Under the pieces are notes generated by a model that saw nothing but the letters and a program-made list of their open reading frames with translations, was not told the origin of the DNA and searched no databases. A stretch of 21,920 nucleotides of DNA from Cladosporium sp. IMV 00045 (lineage: Eukaryota > Ascomycota > Dothideomycetes > Cladosporiales > Cladosporiaceae): NCBI GenBank assembly GCA_001931905.2, contig MSJI02000298.1:1-21920 (forward strand), read 5' to 3'. Position numbers and translations under genes: made by a program. Below, piece by piece: positions 8,642 through 17,046 of the stretch; within the stretch, counting starts at the first letter, position 1, and every line of letters starts with the position of its first letter.

Positions 8642-9365
8642 ATGACTACAGTACGCCTCTTGGGATCAACGGCATACTCCTTCCCCCCACCCCCTTCTCT
8701 CCCCCATATTTCCAATTATATCAAAGACGCGACGCAGGTATCGTACAGTACGCTTACGACAGATTGCCGCCCAGATTTCCAGAGATGTCTACAAGGAAGA
8801 TTCACCACCGGCGAAAACGACAATACTGATCAAGAGCGCAAACGGTTGAGAGACAATCCATTAGCGGGCGTTGCGAATCTCACTGGGGTATCACCTGAAC
8901 GAGATGAGGAAGCCTCAACAGTTACGGTCGCAAATAAGCGGAGGAACGAGAAAGGAGATGAAGGAGATAATCACAAACTCAAAAGGGTGAAAGGGAATGC
9001 CTCAGCTAACACATACTCAGACTTATAAAGCGTCCTGATAGGATGAGCCTTTGAGAATACACGAAGTGGGTTGATTCAGAGATCCTGAAGGCCATGAAAT
9101 ACGAGGGAGTCAGATTGATACTTCAAACAAAGTCAGGGCGTTCCTTGATGCAAAGAGCTCGCCGAAGATGCTGTTGTGCGATGTTGAGGCGGACACTAAG
9201 TCATGGTCGGAACTTGTGCCGGCGACTGGGCCCTACTGTGTCAATTGCTTTTGCTAAAATACTATACTCTGATTCGAGTCGAAGCTGCCTATTGACATCG
9301 ACGAACAAGCGTGTCACCAATTGGCGCCGTTATTCCGCAACTTCCGCCGGGAACTTGTCCTTTGA
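8642..9365 (+). pseudogene. possible lineage-specific gene or gene remnant
   Basis: Three plus-strand stretches read like protein but do not join cleanly. 8642-9028 is open from an ATG and becomes strongly charged after codon 50 (TDQERKRLRDNP, VANKRRNEKGDEG, HKLKRVKGN). 9075-9257 is open without an ATG and contains KVRAFLDAKSSPKMLLCDVE. In the same frame after two stops, about 9273-9365 contains LPIDIDEQACHQLAPLFRNF. Introns could link them, but the only candidate between the last two would be about 39 nt with a weak donor, so decay is equally likely. I recognise no family. It may simply be non-coding. Confidence 0.25.
8644..8656 (+). repeat. 13-bp direct repeat, copy 1
   Basis: GACTACAGTACGC occurs here and again at 9911-9923 in the same orientation. 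A shorter match, ACTACAGTAC, lies at 8555-8564. The flanking bases differ, so the repeat is exactly this motif. Confidence 0.6.
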
Positions 9366-9965
9366 GTTCGTTCGCTTCTTCGATGTTGCGGGTGGCTACA
9401 GTAATTTACCTTGCGTCTGCTTCCTTCATTTTTCATTTTCGCGTCGACTCGACGTTGCCAGAATCATGTCCTTTGCCCCTGAGCGATGCTATCCACATCC
9501 GCCTGACCCTGACCATCCGCTAGTGCCTCAAGGCGCCTGATCTTGAGGGGTATCGAGTGTTTTGGTGGTCGTTTGAGCTGTCGTCTTGGTCTTCTCGAAA
9601 AGGGGTAGATCTTATGTGGTTTGGCGACGGTACCAACGTTGTAAGGTAGTGGTAAACACACCTGTATCTTCGACGACGTGGTTGCGGAATACTCTCCGTC
9701 ACACCACAAACGTCCGACGGGTAACACTGTCACAAGAGAAGAGGTGGTGGGAGACTGTCGAATGGACATACCGAAGCTTTTTTCCAATCAATGAGGCCCT
9801 CACTCCGCCATCCGGAAAGATTCGAGGGTCGGCAGGCCGCAAGAAACACGTCAACGCCGATATTCGATCGCGATGACGAGCGAGGTTGCCAGAGGAAAAT
9901 AGAAACGTTCGACTACAGTACGCGAAAAACATTGTTTCATCTTCACATGTGATGAAAATCGGAGG
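9366..9965. other. no gene recognised
   Basis: Frames at 9464-9787 (minus) and 9586-9876 (plus) overlap antisense to each other and neither shows a motif. The right end should include the 3' untranslated region of the minus-strand gene ending at 9966. Confidence 0.45.
9911..9923 (+). repeat. 13-bp direct repeat, copy 2
   Basis: Identical to 8644-8656 and 1267 bp to the right of it. The interval between the copies has no recognised gene beyond weak coding traces. Confidence 0.6.
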
Positions 9966-10565
9966 TCAAGAAGACTCGAACCTCACAGTTCTGCGCTTCT
10001 TCCTCTTCTTCTTCGTGGCTTCCCCGTCCAAGGCATGAGAGCAAGCAAGACCTCGAAATCTGCAACGGCTACAGGATGGGCCGTCGTTCGTGTGGCTCCC
10101 GTGCGGCACATAATTGCGGTACACCATGCACTCCGAACCGCTTTCTGCACACTTGATGCAATCTCCTTGAGGCGCCTGCTCGCCTTCCGAGGTCTCATTG
10201 ATGCGACCGACGTGTGAGAGCACTTTCTGTCGGGCGGCTGATGAGTTTGACCACGCCATCGGAGAGATGGACCAGTACTCGTCCTCTTCCCGTGGTCTCC
10301 TAATCTCGAAAGTCTGATGGGATTTGCTGTCGCGTCCAAACGTGGCAGAGGATCCTTCATGCTCGTTTGCCTTGACCCGTGGGTGAACGCCTGCACGACG
10401 ATGTCGAACAGGAGTGTGCTGCCCTCTCCAACCGAGTGAGATCATTCGGTCGACCTCTTTGAGTACCTCTTCAATCGTATGGTCCAGCGACTCCCAGAAG
10501 CCATCACTGTTTTGTTGGTCGTCCCATGGCGATCCATCCGAGTCTGCGATCGTGTCAGGCGTCAA
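9966..10565 (-). CDS. Zn2Cys6-like protein with C-terminal zinc cluster
   Basis: A 199-aa single-exon frame. Near the C-terminus six cysteines are spaced C136-x2-C139-x6-C146-x18-C165-x2-C168-x6-C175 (CIKCAESGSEC ... CSRCRFRGLAC). The two half-motifs match each other and the fungal Zn2Cys6 binuclear cluster; only the 18-residue linker is longer than the usual 5-12. A KKKRKKRR block at 185-192 is a likely nuclear localisation signal. The rest is acidic and Ser-rich with one helix-like stretch (LDHTIEEVLKEVDRMISL). No fungal transcription-factor middle domain is present, and the protein is far shorter than typical Gal4-type regulators. It may be a small nuclear DNA-binding or accessory protein, or a cysteine-rich protein of another fold. 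Metal binding is inferred from spacing alone. Confidence 0.6.
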   Translation of the reverse strand: MTPDTIADSDGSPWDDQQNSDGFWESLDHTIEEVLKEVDRMISLGWRGQHTPVRHRRAGVHPRVKANEHEGSSATFGRDSKSHQTFEIRRPREEDEYWSISPMAWSNSSAARQKVLSHVGRINETSEGEQAPQGDCIKCAESGSECMVYRNYVPHGSHTNDGPSCSRCRFRGLACSHALDGEATKKKRKKRRTVRFESS

Positions 10566-10619
10566 GTGGGCCTCGAAGGAAAAATCATTTGAGCTGAATT
10601 TCTGGGGCAGGTCAATCGC

Positions 10620-10799
10620 TTACTGGACAAGTGGTCTTTCCTGATCCCACTCCTGCCTGTCAACGAACCCAGGCATTCCGACTCTGGAAGGTCGCACTCG
10701 TCTTGCGAACGTGCACAAGTCATCATTGATGGAAAGACCAGGCACTGTGCAGTACAGTAGAGGAATGCAAGCTAGGAATAAATAGTCAATCTTTCTCAT
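10620..10799 (-). CDS. possible small secreted protein (59 aa)
   Basis: The frame opens at the ATG at 10799 and encodes a short basic start followed by a hydrophobic stretch (MRKIDYLFLACIPLLYCTV). That resembles a signal peptide and leaves a mature part of about 38 residues with a single cysteine. I recognise nothing in it. An upstream in-frame ATG at 10835 would spoil the signal. It lies just upstream of the zinc-cluster gene on the same strand, so it could equally be 5' untranslated sequence. Very tentative. Confidence 0.18.
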   Translation of the reverse strand: MRKIDYLFLACIPLLYCTVPGLSINDDLCTFARRVRPSRVGMPGFVDRQEWDQERPLVQ

Positions 10800-11449
10800 G
10801 ATCGTCGGGGATCTGTCGCACCCAGTCAGGACCAAAGCGTCCGCTTCACTTGGCCTTGGAACTCTTCACACTGCACAACCGCTTCGTGGGTGGCCCAGAC
10901 GATCGTGCGATGCATATGTTTCTTATGCCGCACCCTACCACTACCAGGTAATCACGCACGTCACTGCTTTCAAGTCGATAGCACATCATATTGTATAATT
11001 TGCCCGCGACAGGTTCGCAACACACTGCAGATGTTGGTCATTGCATTTGCCAGATTCTATTATGATCAAGTCAACGTTTGCATCATCACCTCGTCTGATG
11101 CATGACCTTCTCACAGCTCAATCTAAGATCTGACTCTTTATCCAAATACCAGGATGTCTCCCATGGCACGTGATTGCGTATTGCTAATGGTGGAACGTGG
11201 GATAGGAACGAGCGTATCAGGCAAGGAAGATCCAATCTGAGAACTACACTGGATACCGTAAATTACAGTCTGTCGGAAATTTTGGCTTCAAATCACGGCT
11301 TCAGTGGGATACTTGTTTTGAGCACGGAGCTCATATGAATGATGACGTCTTGACTTTCATTCACAGCGAGGCGGCTGGCGGCTCGTAGGTGTCTACCATC
11401 TCCACTGCGTCCGCAGAGCACACGGAGCATCAAGGCGGCACCTTGAAGG
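10800..11449. other. intergenic, no gene recognised
   Basis: Short frames only, without motifs. The palindrome CACGTG, a bHLH-type site, occurs at 11167-11172 and again as TCACGTGA at 11450-11457 over the stop codon of the Myb-like gene. Two copies are not enough to call a regulatory element. Confidence 0.4.
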
Positions 11450-12310
11450 TCACGTGATTCTGCTCTGTAGAGTCGTCCCCAGCTTCTCGAGAGCGAGGTC
11501 CAGCCGCTGCGTTCTGCGTCGTGCTCTGCCCAATGCCATCGTTTCAGCATGCTCGCGTGACTTCGCCTTCACTATCCATTCGTCTCTTCCAACTTCGGCC
11601 GACCCGCTCCGTGTCACGTAGTCCATACCCCACTCCCTTCGCGTACGATAATAGATGCTCCTCAAGCCGGAAATTGTGTCAAGGGTGTTTCTACTGCCAA
11701 ACACGACCTCGAAAGTTCTCGAGATGTCAATCCAACTAGCTTTTTCGAGCACACGAGCATGCATGATGAACAATTTTTCCTCTCGGGTGTAGACCAGACG
11801 GGGCGATCGCGAACGTTTGGTCAGAGGCCTGAAGTCCCACGGTCGTAACGATTGCGTGTCAGCGGCTAGAATGACTTCGCTATCGACATTTTGTTGCTCC
11901 ACGCATGCGATGGCTTTTGAGGGGTCTGCGGCATCCACCGGTCCATTTGATTGCGCTATGGGCCATGTTCCTAGGCCGCATGGCATGCCCTCATTGCTGT
12001 CCGCCAAGTGTCCCAAGTCGGAGTCGGAGGGAGGCGTCAAAGATTGAGATGCCACCCAGCGGCCGACACGACTGCGCTGATCCTCGCGATGGAGGTCGTG
12101 TCCCGATAGAGTCGAGGTGACTTGCAAGTGAGGAGGAGGAGGAGGAGGAGGAGGAGGAGGAGGAGGGTTTGTGCCGATTATGTCGCTATCGACCTCCGTA
12201 CCTCGCCTGTGCTCTTGTGTTTTGAGCTCGGTATTCATCAAGAAGGCAATTCTCATTTTTCCTGATGAATTCGTCTGCTGTCCCACGGTGTCCGCACGGC
12301 TGAATGCCAT
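11450..12310 (-). CDS. Myb/SANT-like DNA-binding protein with polyproline run
   Basis: A 286-aa frame with its ATG at 12310. Residues 172-232 (YTREEKLFIMHARVLEKASW, then DISRTFEVVF, LRSIYYRTRREWGM) match a Myb-like domain common in ascomycete proteins. Regularly spaced aromatic and hydrophobic residues, a W-x-x-I turn and a basic YYRxRxxWGM third helix suit DNA contact, so a nuclear transcription-related role is likely. Residues 49-60 are twelve consecutive prolines, encoded by a (AGG)12 microsatellite on the plus strand. The stretch between (61-165) is Ser/Pro/Asp-rich and probably disordered. The tail is rich in Arg and Ala (GRARRRTQRLDLALEKLG). It is transcribed away from the LPMO gene, and the two share a 684-bp intergenic region. 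Target genes cannot be inferred. Confidence 0.68.
   Translation of the reverse strand: MAFSRADTVGQQTNSSGKMRIAFLMNTELKTQEHRRGTEVDSDIIGTNPPPPPPPPPPPPHLQVTSTLSGHDLHREDQRSRVGRWVASQSLTPPSDSDLGHLADSNEGMPCGLGTWPIAQSNGPVDAADPSKAIACVEQQNVDSEVILAADTQSLRPWDFRPLTKRSRSPRLVYTREEKLFIMHARVLEKASWIDISRTFEVVFGSRNTLDTISGLRSIYYRTRREWGMDYVTRSGSAEVGRDEWIVKAKSREHAETMALGRARRRTQRLDLALEKLGTTLQSRIT
12131..12166 (+). repeat. (AGG)12 trinucleotide microsatellite
   Basis: Twelve uninterrupted AGG units, read as CCT proline codons in the minus-strand Myb-like gene. In-frame repeats like this tend to vary in length between strains by slippage without breaking the frame. Confidence 0.95.
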
Positions 12311-12994
12311 GGTCGGCGCCTCGTCTGACCGAGAAATGAGAAAGAGCAGGAACCTTGGTAGAATCGTTGTCGAACTCTAGAGACTGATATACACCGTTTC
12401 AGAGGTCCTTCCGCTTTAGTCGACGAGACAAAGAGACTTGCTTGCGTGGTTGTATGGCTTGGTGGGTGTTCTTCGACTGAAACACCAGTGATGCTTATGG
12501 GACAGAAGAAATACACAGGGGAGGGAAGCGATGGTCTGGCTTGGGCAAGTGGAAAGAACTGGGTCGGATGTATTCCTGTACCAATTCTGGCATTTGAACG
12601 TGCTGCTTGACCCACACCTTCAACTAGAGCTTTCGTTGCGATGCTTCACCACAAAACAAGACCGTGATTCGCGTTAGAGTCCAGCATGTGGAGATGTGGC
12701 TAGCTTCCACCGGTCTAACAACACACTGTCACAGGGTCGACGGAGGACATCATCAAAGCGCAAAACGGACAAAGGGGTCCCGAGCACGTCCGTGGTGAGG
12801 CAGTCGCGTCAGTGAGCCGACATGTCTACAGGGGGAAAAGATGTCACCACATTTGATCGACCACGCGGAAGATGTTGTCCCTCAATCTGTAACTATATTG
12901 CCTGCTTGGGGACTCTCATTTAACGCCTCGCCCTCCTTCTTTTGCTCTACCGCTCCCAACACGAACAGCGTGATCCAGTGTTCCGTCGACCACA
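12311..12994. promoter_or_regulatory. shared divergent upstream region (Myb-like gene / LPMO)
   Basis: 684 bp between two outward-facing start codons, so it should carry the promoters of both. A pyrimidine-rich stretch at about 12925-12958 (CCTCGCCCTCC, TTCTTTTGCTCTACCGC) lies just before the LPMO start, as is common in filamentous fungi. I see no convincing TATA box. The frames at 12253-12615 (minus) and 12841-13041 (plus) look incidental. Confidence 0.4.
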
Positions 12995-14167
12995 ATGCGT
13001 TGCTCTGCGCCGCGCATCATCACGTGCGTGACGATAGCTGAGGTTCTTTTATCACCTTTCGCGTCCGCACATATGTTCATGGCCTCCCCGAAACCAATCG
13101 AAGGGGCTGCTCCGAAAGATCCTCTTCAATCCGACGGCAGCAACTTTCCCTGTCACGGGGCAATCTTGACCGACACACCCAGCCAACGCATGGAGGCTGG
13201 ATCGCGCTTCAAGCTCAGGTTCGATCTCGGCGCGAACGGGGAGAATACCGCTGTCCACGGCGGCGGCTCTTGTCAGTTGGCGGTGACATACGAGACTTCG
13301 CCCGACGAGGTCCGCGACCCCAACAACTGGCACGTCATCTACAGTATCGAAGGAGGTTGCCCTTCCAACTCTGCCGGGAATCTTGTCACCTCGTCGTATT
13401 GTACCTCTCCCGAACAGGACGAGAGTGTGCACACCTGGGACGTCTCTCTACCTCAAGGGCTTCAGTCGGGCCAGGCCGTGATGTCCTGGACCTGGTTCAA
13501 CGCCGTAGGCGATCGCGAGATGTATCAGAACTGCGCGAGGGTTGAGATCACTGGGGGAACCGGGGAAGAGATGGGGTCGTTTCCTTCAATGTACGTGGCA
13601 AATATCGGCCCAAGTGATGTATGTACGGCAGCGCCTGAGCGGACCAACCTCGCATTTCCTGAGCCTGGAAAATATCAGACCACCATGTCGGCGAGGAACG
13701 GTAAGAACTGGCCCTACATAACAGCGACTTGCAGCGCTGCAGACTTCAAGCAGCGATCGGGCCGGGTTTCGTATTCTCACACCAATGCGACGTCTGTAGT
13801 CCCGACAAGCACTGCGACATCGACATATCCGTTCGGAACCGATGGACTGCCGGGAAGCGAAGCCCTGCATCGGTTCACCACTGCAGCTTCTGTCAATTCG
13901 CCCTCTCTTCTTGGTGCAGACAAGCCAGTCTCTTCCTCACAAGGCATATCTGTGGTCGCACCTGCCGCTCTACGGACGAGTAGTCACACGATAAACATGA
14001 ATAACCAACAGGGTGGCACTGTGACCGGCTCGCACGGCGATGTAACGGATCACGACAGCGCTCGTAACAATGTTCCCGTCACGTCCCGTCTACCTACATC
14101 TGACATCACGAGCGAGCCGCCGGTGCCAACTTCCTGTCATACGCGTGGCTTGAGGCGAAGCCAATAA
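12995..14167 (+). CDS. lytic polysaccharide monooxygenase, AA11 family (secreted)
   Basis: AA11 enzymes are copper enzymes that oxidatively cut chitin outside the cell. A signal peptide (1-25, ending PFASA) is followed by H26, which becomes the N-terminal copper-binding histidine (HMFMASPKP). The second brace histidine is H88 in AVHGGGSCQ, and the axial tyrosine is Y177 in DREMYQNC. Other family signatures are DGSNFPC, IYSIEGGCPSN and MSWTWFNAVG. Cysteines at 53, 93, 122, 136, 180, 210 and 246 suit disulphides of a secreted protein. The catalytic domain covers about 26-250. The last 140 residues are a Ser/Thr-rich low-complexity tail, probably O-glycosylated, with no carbohydrate-binding module I can identify. 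The start is set by the signal peptide. No intron is needed. The TAA stop overlaps an AATAAA (14163-14168). All active-site residues are present, so it is likely functional. Confidence 0.87.
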   Translation: MRCSAPRIITCVTIAEVLLSPFASAHMFMASPKPIEGAAPKDPLQSDGSNFPCHGAILTDTPSQRMEAGSRFKLRFDLGANGENTAVHGGGSCQLAVTYETSPDEVRDPNNWHVIYSIEGGCPSNSAGNLVTSSYCTSPEQDESVHTWDVSLPQGLQSGQAVMSWTWFNAVGDREMYQNCARVEITGGTGEEMGSFPSMYVANIGPSDVCTAAPERTNLAFPEPGKYQTTMSARNGKNWPYITATCSAADFKQRSGRVSYSHTNATSVVPTSTATSTYPFGTDGLPGSEALHRFTTAASVNSPSLLGADKPVSSSQGISVVAPAALRTSSHTINMNNQQGGTVTGSHGDVTDHDSARNNVPVTSRLPTSDITSEPPVPTSCHTRGLRRSQ

Positions 14168-14553
14168 AATGGCACCACAACATGTTTCCTTCAGTGTTCC
14201 GCCTCTAGAGATGGACCTGACTTTGTTATCAATAGGAAAAGGTATAACTTATGCCAAAGACGGCGCCAGAATTACGATGTCGAACCCATATTGCGAACAA
14301 ATACATAGCCATTGCAATGATGCTACCGTAGCGAGGCTTCTCTGAGCTACCTGCTCCCAACTTTGGCATTTTGTCGTTGCCGCGACTATTGATGTTAGTT
14401 TACTTGTCCAGTCAGTGTGAAAGGTGCAGGAAGTGGTGAACATGTGCTTAGCTATCAGCTCAACGGGGTCCATTATGTATTGATTGGTGTCACCCAGACC
14501 CTGACCCTGCTATTTTCAGAAAGATCCCACCCTCCACGTCCTTCGACTTCAAC
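14168..14553. other. convergent intergenic region
   Basis: Lies between the stops of the LPMO (plus) and the LicD-type gene (minus), and should hold both 3' ends. No coding signature and no strong hairpin seen. Confidence 0.45.
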
Positions 14554-15366
14554 TCATTTTGTAGCAAAGAGCCACTCCCGCAAATCTGGGTCAAACACGT
14601 AGCTTTTATACGTGGTGTCACTCAGCGAAGAGGCGCCATATTCCTCTGTGAGCACATTCGCGTATGCGAAAGGTACCTTCGCCGGCACTCCTTCGAATGT
14701 TGCTTTTCGAAGCGGAAATATATCCCTGTGCCTGTACCGGTGTCCATCTTTACACATCACCGCGCCCTCGTCCAGCTTGTCGTGTCTGAGCGTGGTGATG
14801 TCGACGTAGAGACCGGTCTCCATGTCCAGCCATCGTCCGTCGATCTTGTTGTCCACGTCGGTAGTGCTTGGATTCGACCAGTTTGGATTTATCTCGAGGA
14901 GATAGTCGCGGCCGACGTTCGATCCTGGAGAACTGTAGCGATGAAAGGTCATGTTGTAGTAGTCAGCCAGATGCTGCATGCTCTTCTCCGTGATCTGGAC
15001 ATCGACATCTGCGTCCCATGGCATAATCCTGTCGTTCCAATACCAGCCGAGCAGGGCACCATGCATAAGCCATGTTTCGGCGCCGAAGTCCTCCATCGTT
15101 GAGAGGAAAGCTCGCACCAAGGCTGAAAGGTGTCGACGGCGGTCGGTTTGCGACAGGACCCCCCTGTCGAAACGCGCATCGGAATGGTCACGAGAAGCAG
15201 ACTCGTGGAAGTATTTCTGTGGCACAACTCTCCGGCCGGCTTCGATTGGGGTGTAACGATCCGCGCTGGGTCGTTGCGGCGATGGAGTTCCTGGTCCTGG
15301 TGGCGAGATCAACGCGATACCTGTTGTAAAGGCACAAGATGTGCATAAGAGACTGAGCATTCGCAT
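14554..15366 (-). CDS. LicD-family protein (Mnn4-like, secretory pathway)
   Basis: A 270-aa single-exon frame. The N-terminus (MRMLSLLCTSCAFTTGIALI) is a likely signal peptide or signal anchor. The LicD domain spans about 75-265. Its hallmarks are WLMHGALLGWYWNDRIMPWD (100-118), the metal-binding-type acidic cluster D118-A-D120-V-D122, then a domain-like stretch with GRWLDMETGLYVDITTL and a final DLREWL. LicD proteins belong to the nucleotidyltransferase fold. In bacteria they attach phosphocholine; in fungi the related Mnn4 group is needed for mannosylphosphate transfer onto glycans in the Golgi. A cell-wall or glycoprotein phosphorylation role is the natural inference; donor and acceptor cannot be read here. 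The length is close to small fungal LicD proteins, and no break is visible. It converges on the LPMO gene. Confidence 0.78.
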   Translation of the reverse strand: MRMLSLLCTSCAFTTGIALISPPGPGTPSPQRPSADRYTPIEAGRRVVPQKYFHESASRDHSDARFDRGVLSQTDRRRHLSALVRAFLSTMEDFGAETWLMHGALLGWYWNDRIMPWDADVDVQITEKSMQHLADYYNMTFHRYSSPGSNVGRDYLLEINPNWSNPSTTDVDNKIDGRWLDMETGLYVDITTLRHDKLDEGAVMCKDGHRYRHRDIFPLRKATFEGVPAKVPFAYANVLTEEYGASSLSDTTYKSYVFDPDLREWLFATK

Positions 15367-16470
15367 ATCGACCTCGAGTGCTTGATCAAGGACAGCCGAC
15401 GAAAAGCAGGCAATGCTTGATCTCTCGTTTTAGATACTGTCACGGTGTTTAAAATTACCGGCGCGGCCTCCCGTGGTATATTTAGCACACATCTTATAAC
15501 TTAGCTTCGGCGTCACCGTTACTTCCCAGAGACGCATGGTGGCTGGGAAATGCATCTGCACGGCATGCGGACGCTCGAAGATTAACGTTTCGCCTGTGTT
15601 TTGGCCTCCCTATGTCGTACAGGGTTTCAAACGCATTGGCACCCCGAGAGCCTACGTATTGATTCACACATAAAGACGTGTGGGACAGGAGAACCTCCCA
15701 GTGCATTCTCATAGCGTGATCATTGCCAGAGCAGTCACGAATTTTGGGCTTCTTCCATCTTTGCCACGCTCTTCGACGCACCAGGCTCGGCATGTTGTAC
15801 CTATATTTGTCTCTCCACAAGCCAGTCATGATCGCTTGTCTGGACTTGCCAGTCAGCGTCAATCAACGATCGTCGCCGTGGTCACGACGAACGAGACGTG
15901 AGCTGAGGCGCCTCGCGCGGTCACTGATTGCCAGCGAATTTCGGCGGAAAGGAGATGGCCGCTCGAGTGTGGACGACCACAATCGAATCGTCGCCGTTGG
16001 TTACCAGGACCTGGAGAGACGTTTGATCGACAGACTCACTATACGTGGTGCGTGCCGTTCGAAATGCACGAGGGCAGCGCTGACACTGCATGGTTGCAGA
16101 GCTTGATGCTTGGATTGACGAATCGCTGCCGACTTACGCGGAAGCCACGTTGGGGGGTTCGTTTGCTTCGCGAGCAACAGACCACTCGGGCCGTGATCGC
16201 TAGCATCGGCTCGCGAAGCGCGAGTCGAGCACTGAGGCCCGGGGTCGAGCTTGAACATTAACAATCCAAAAGCCAGCCATCACAGTGTAGTCGCAATGGG
16301 ATTTTGTTGAGACCGCTTAATTGCATATCTTCGAGCGAGAACACGGTTCGTTCGTCTCTGCCAATTTTTGCTTTCACTGCACTGCATGGGGACTATCTGA
16401 ACGTGAGGCTCGAGGTGTCCCCTGGGGACCTGACCGATCAGGACAGCAGACCGCCAGTGCATATCCATCT
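15367..16470. other. 1.1 kb without a supported gene
   Basis: Antisense-overlapping frames at 15494-15862 (minus), 15723-16106 (plus) and 16001-16264 (minus) are Arg-rich and lack motifs, as random frames in GC-rich DNA do. The left part should contain the promoter of the LicD-type gene. No repeats stand out. Confidence 0.4.
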
Positions 16471-17046
16471 TTATTCGTTCCTCGTCGATGTCAACACAAG
16501 CGAACGGAAGGACTTCTCTACGTCTTCTTCTCTGCGGCATGAAGTTTCGGTTTCGTACCGGGCAGGGTCGTGGTGTTCTGTGGATCGACGATATGTGATG
16601 AAGTAAGAGGTCCTGACGTCCTTGTCCCTAGGTGTGTGTGATAGAGGCGCTGCCGCCGCTTGTAGAAATGATGTACGCTGTGTCCCCTCGAGCATTGATC
16701 TTTCACCGGCACTCAAAAGCTCGACATCGTCGTCTGTTAGCGACCTCAAAATAAATCGCGTTATTCCAAAAGACCGTGGTATCTCTACAAACGTAGTGGT
16801 GTATTCGTATTCCAGCCTTCGGACAAAACGGCCTCCTAAAGCTTGAAATCGTAGTATCGCGTAAGACGCTAAGCCTCGGCAGTTCGGACACATCTTCGTG
16901 AGCCGAAAGTGTCGCAGGTGCCAATAGCAATTCGGTACATCTTGCATATGATCTTCGAGAAGGTGCAGCAATCTCAGCTCGCTGAGCTGCAATGGCCGAC
17001 AAACAGACTCGACAGGATCCCTACAGAAGCGGACCTTTGCAGACAT
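16471..17046 (-). CDS. hypothetical protein, 191 aa
   Basis: The minus-strand frame extends to 17172, but the ATG at 17046 (MSAKVRFCRDP) is the more natural start, since the sequence upstream is low in protein character. I do not recognise the family. The N-terminal half has a Leu-rich helix-like stretch (LQLSELRLLHLLEDHMQ) and a CPNC pair at about residue 50. It is followed by YEYTTTFVEIPRSFGITRFI, which reads like a beta-rich segment. The C-terminal 60 residues are Arg/Glu/Thr-rich. There is no signal peptide or transmembrane helix. Overlapping frames on the other strand are shorter and less protein-like. It may be a lineage-specific gene or incidental. Confidence 0.33.
   Translation of the reverse strand: MSAKVRFCRDPVESVCRPLQLSELRLLHLLEDHMQDVPNCYWHLRHFRLTKMCPNCRGLASYAILRFQALGGRFVRRLEYEYTTTFVEIPRSFGITRFILRSLTDDDVELLSAGERSMLEGTQRTSFLQAAAAPLSHTPRDKDVRTSYFITYRRSTEHHDPARYETETSCRREEDVEKSFRSLVLTSTRNE

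Noticed and set aside
11293..11550. An 85-aa minus-strand frame downstream of the Myb-like gene
   Set aside because: It overlaps the end of the Myb-like gene in another frame and has no protein character or plausible splice link.
15494..16264. Frames of 87-127 codons on both strands between the LicD-type gene and the orphan at 16471
   Set aside because: Mutually overlapping, Arg-rich and without motifs; treated as chance frames.
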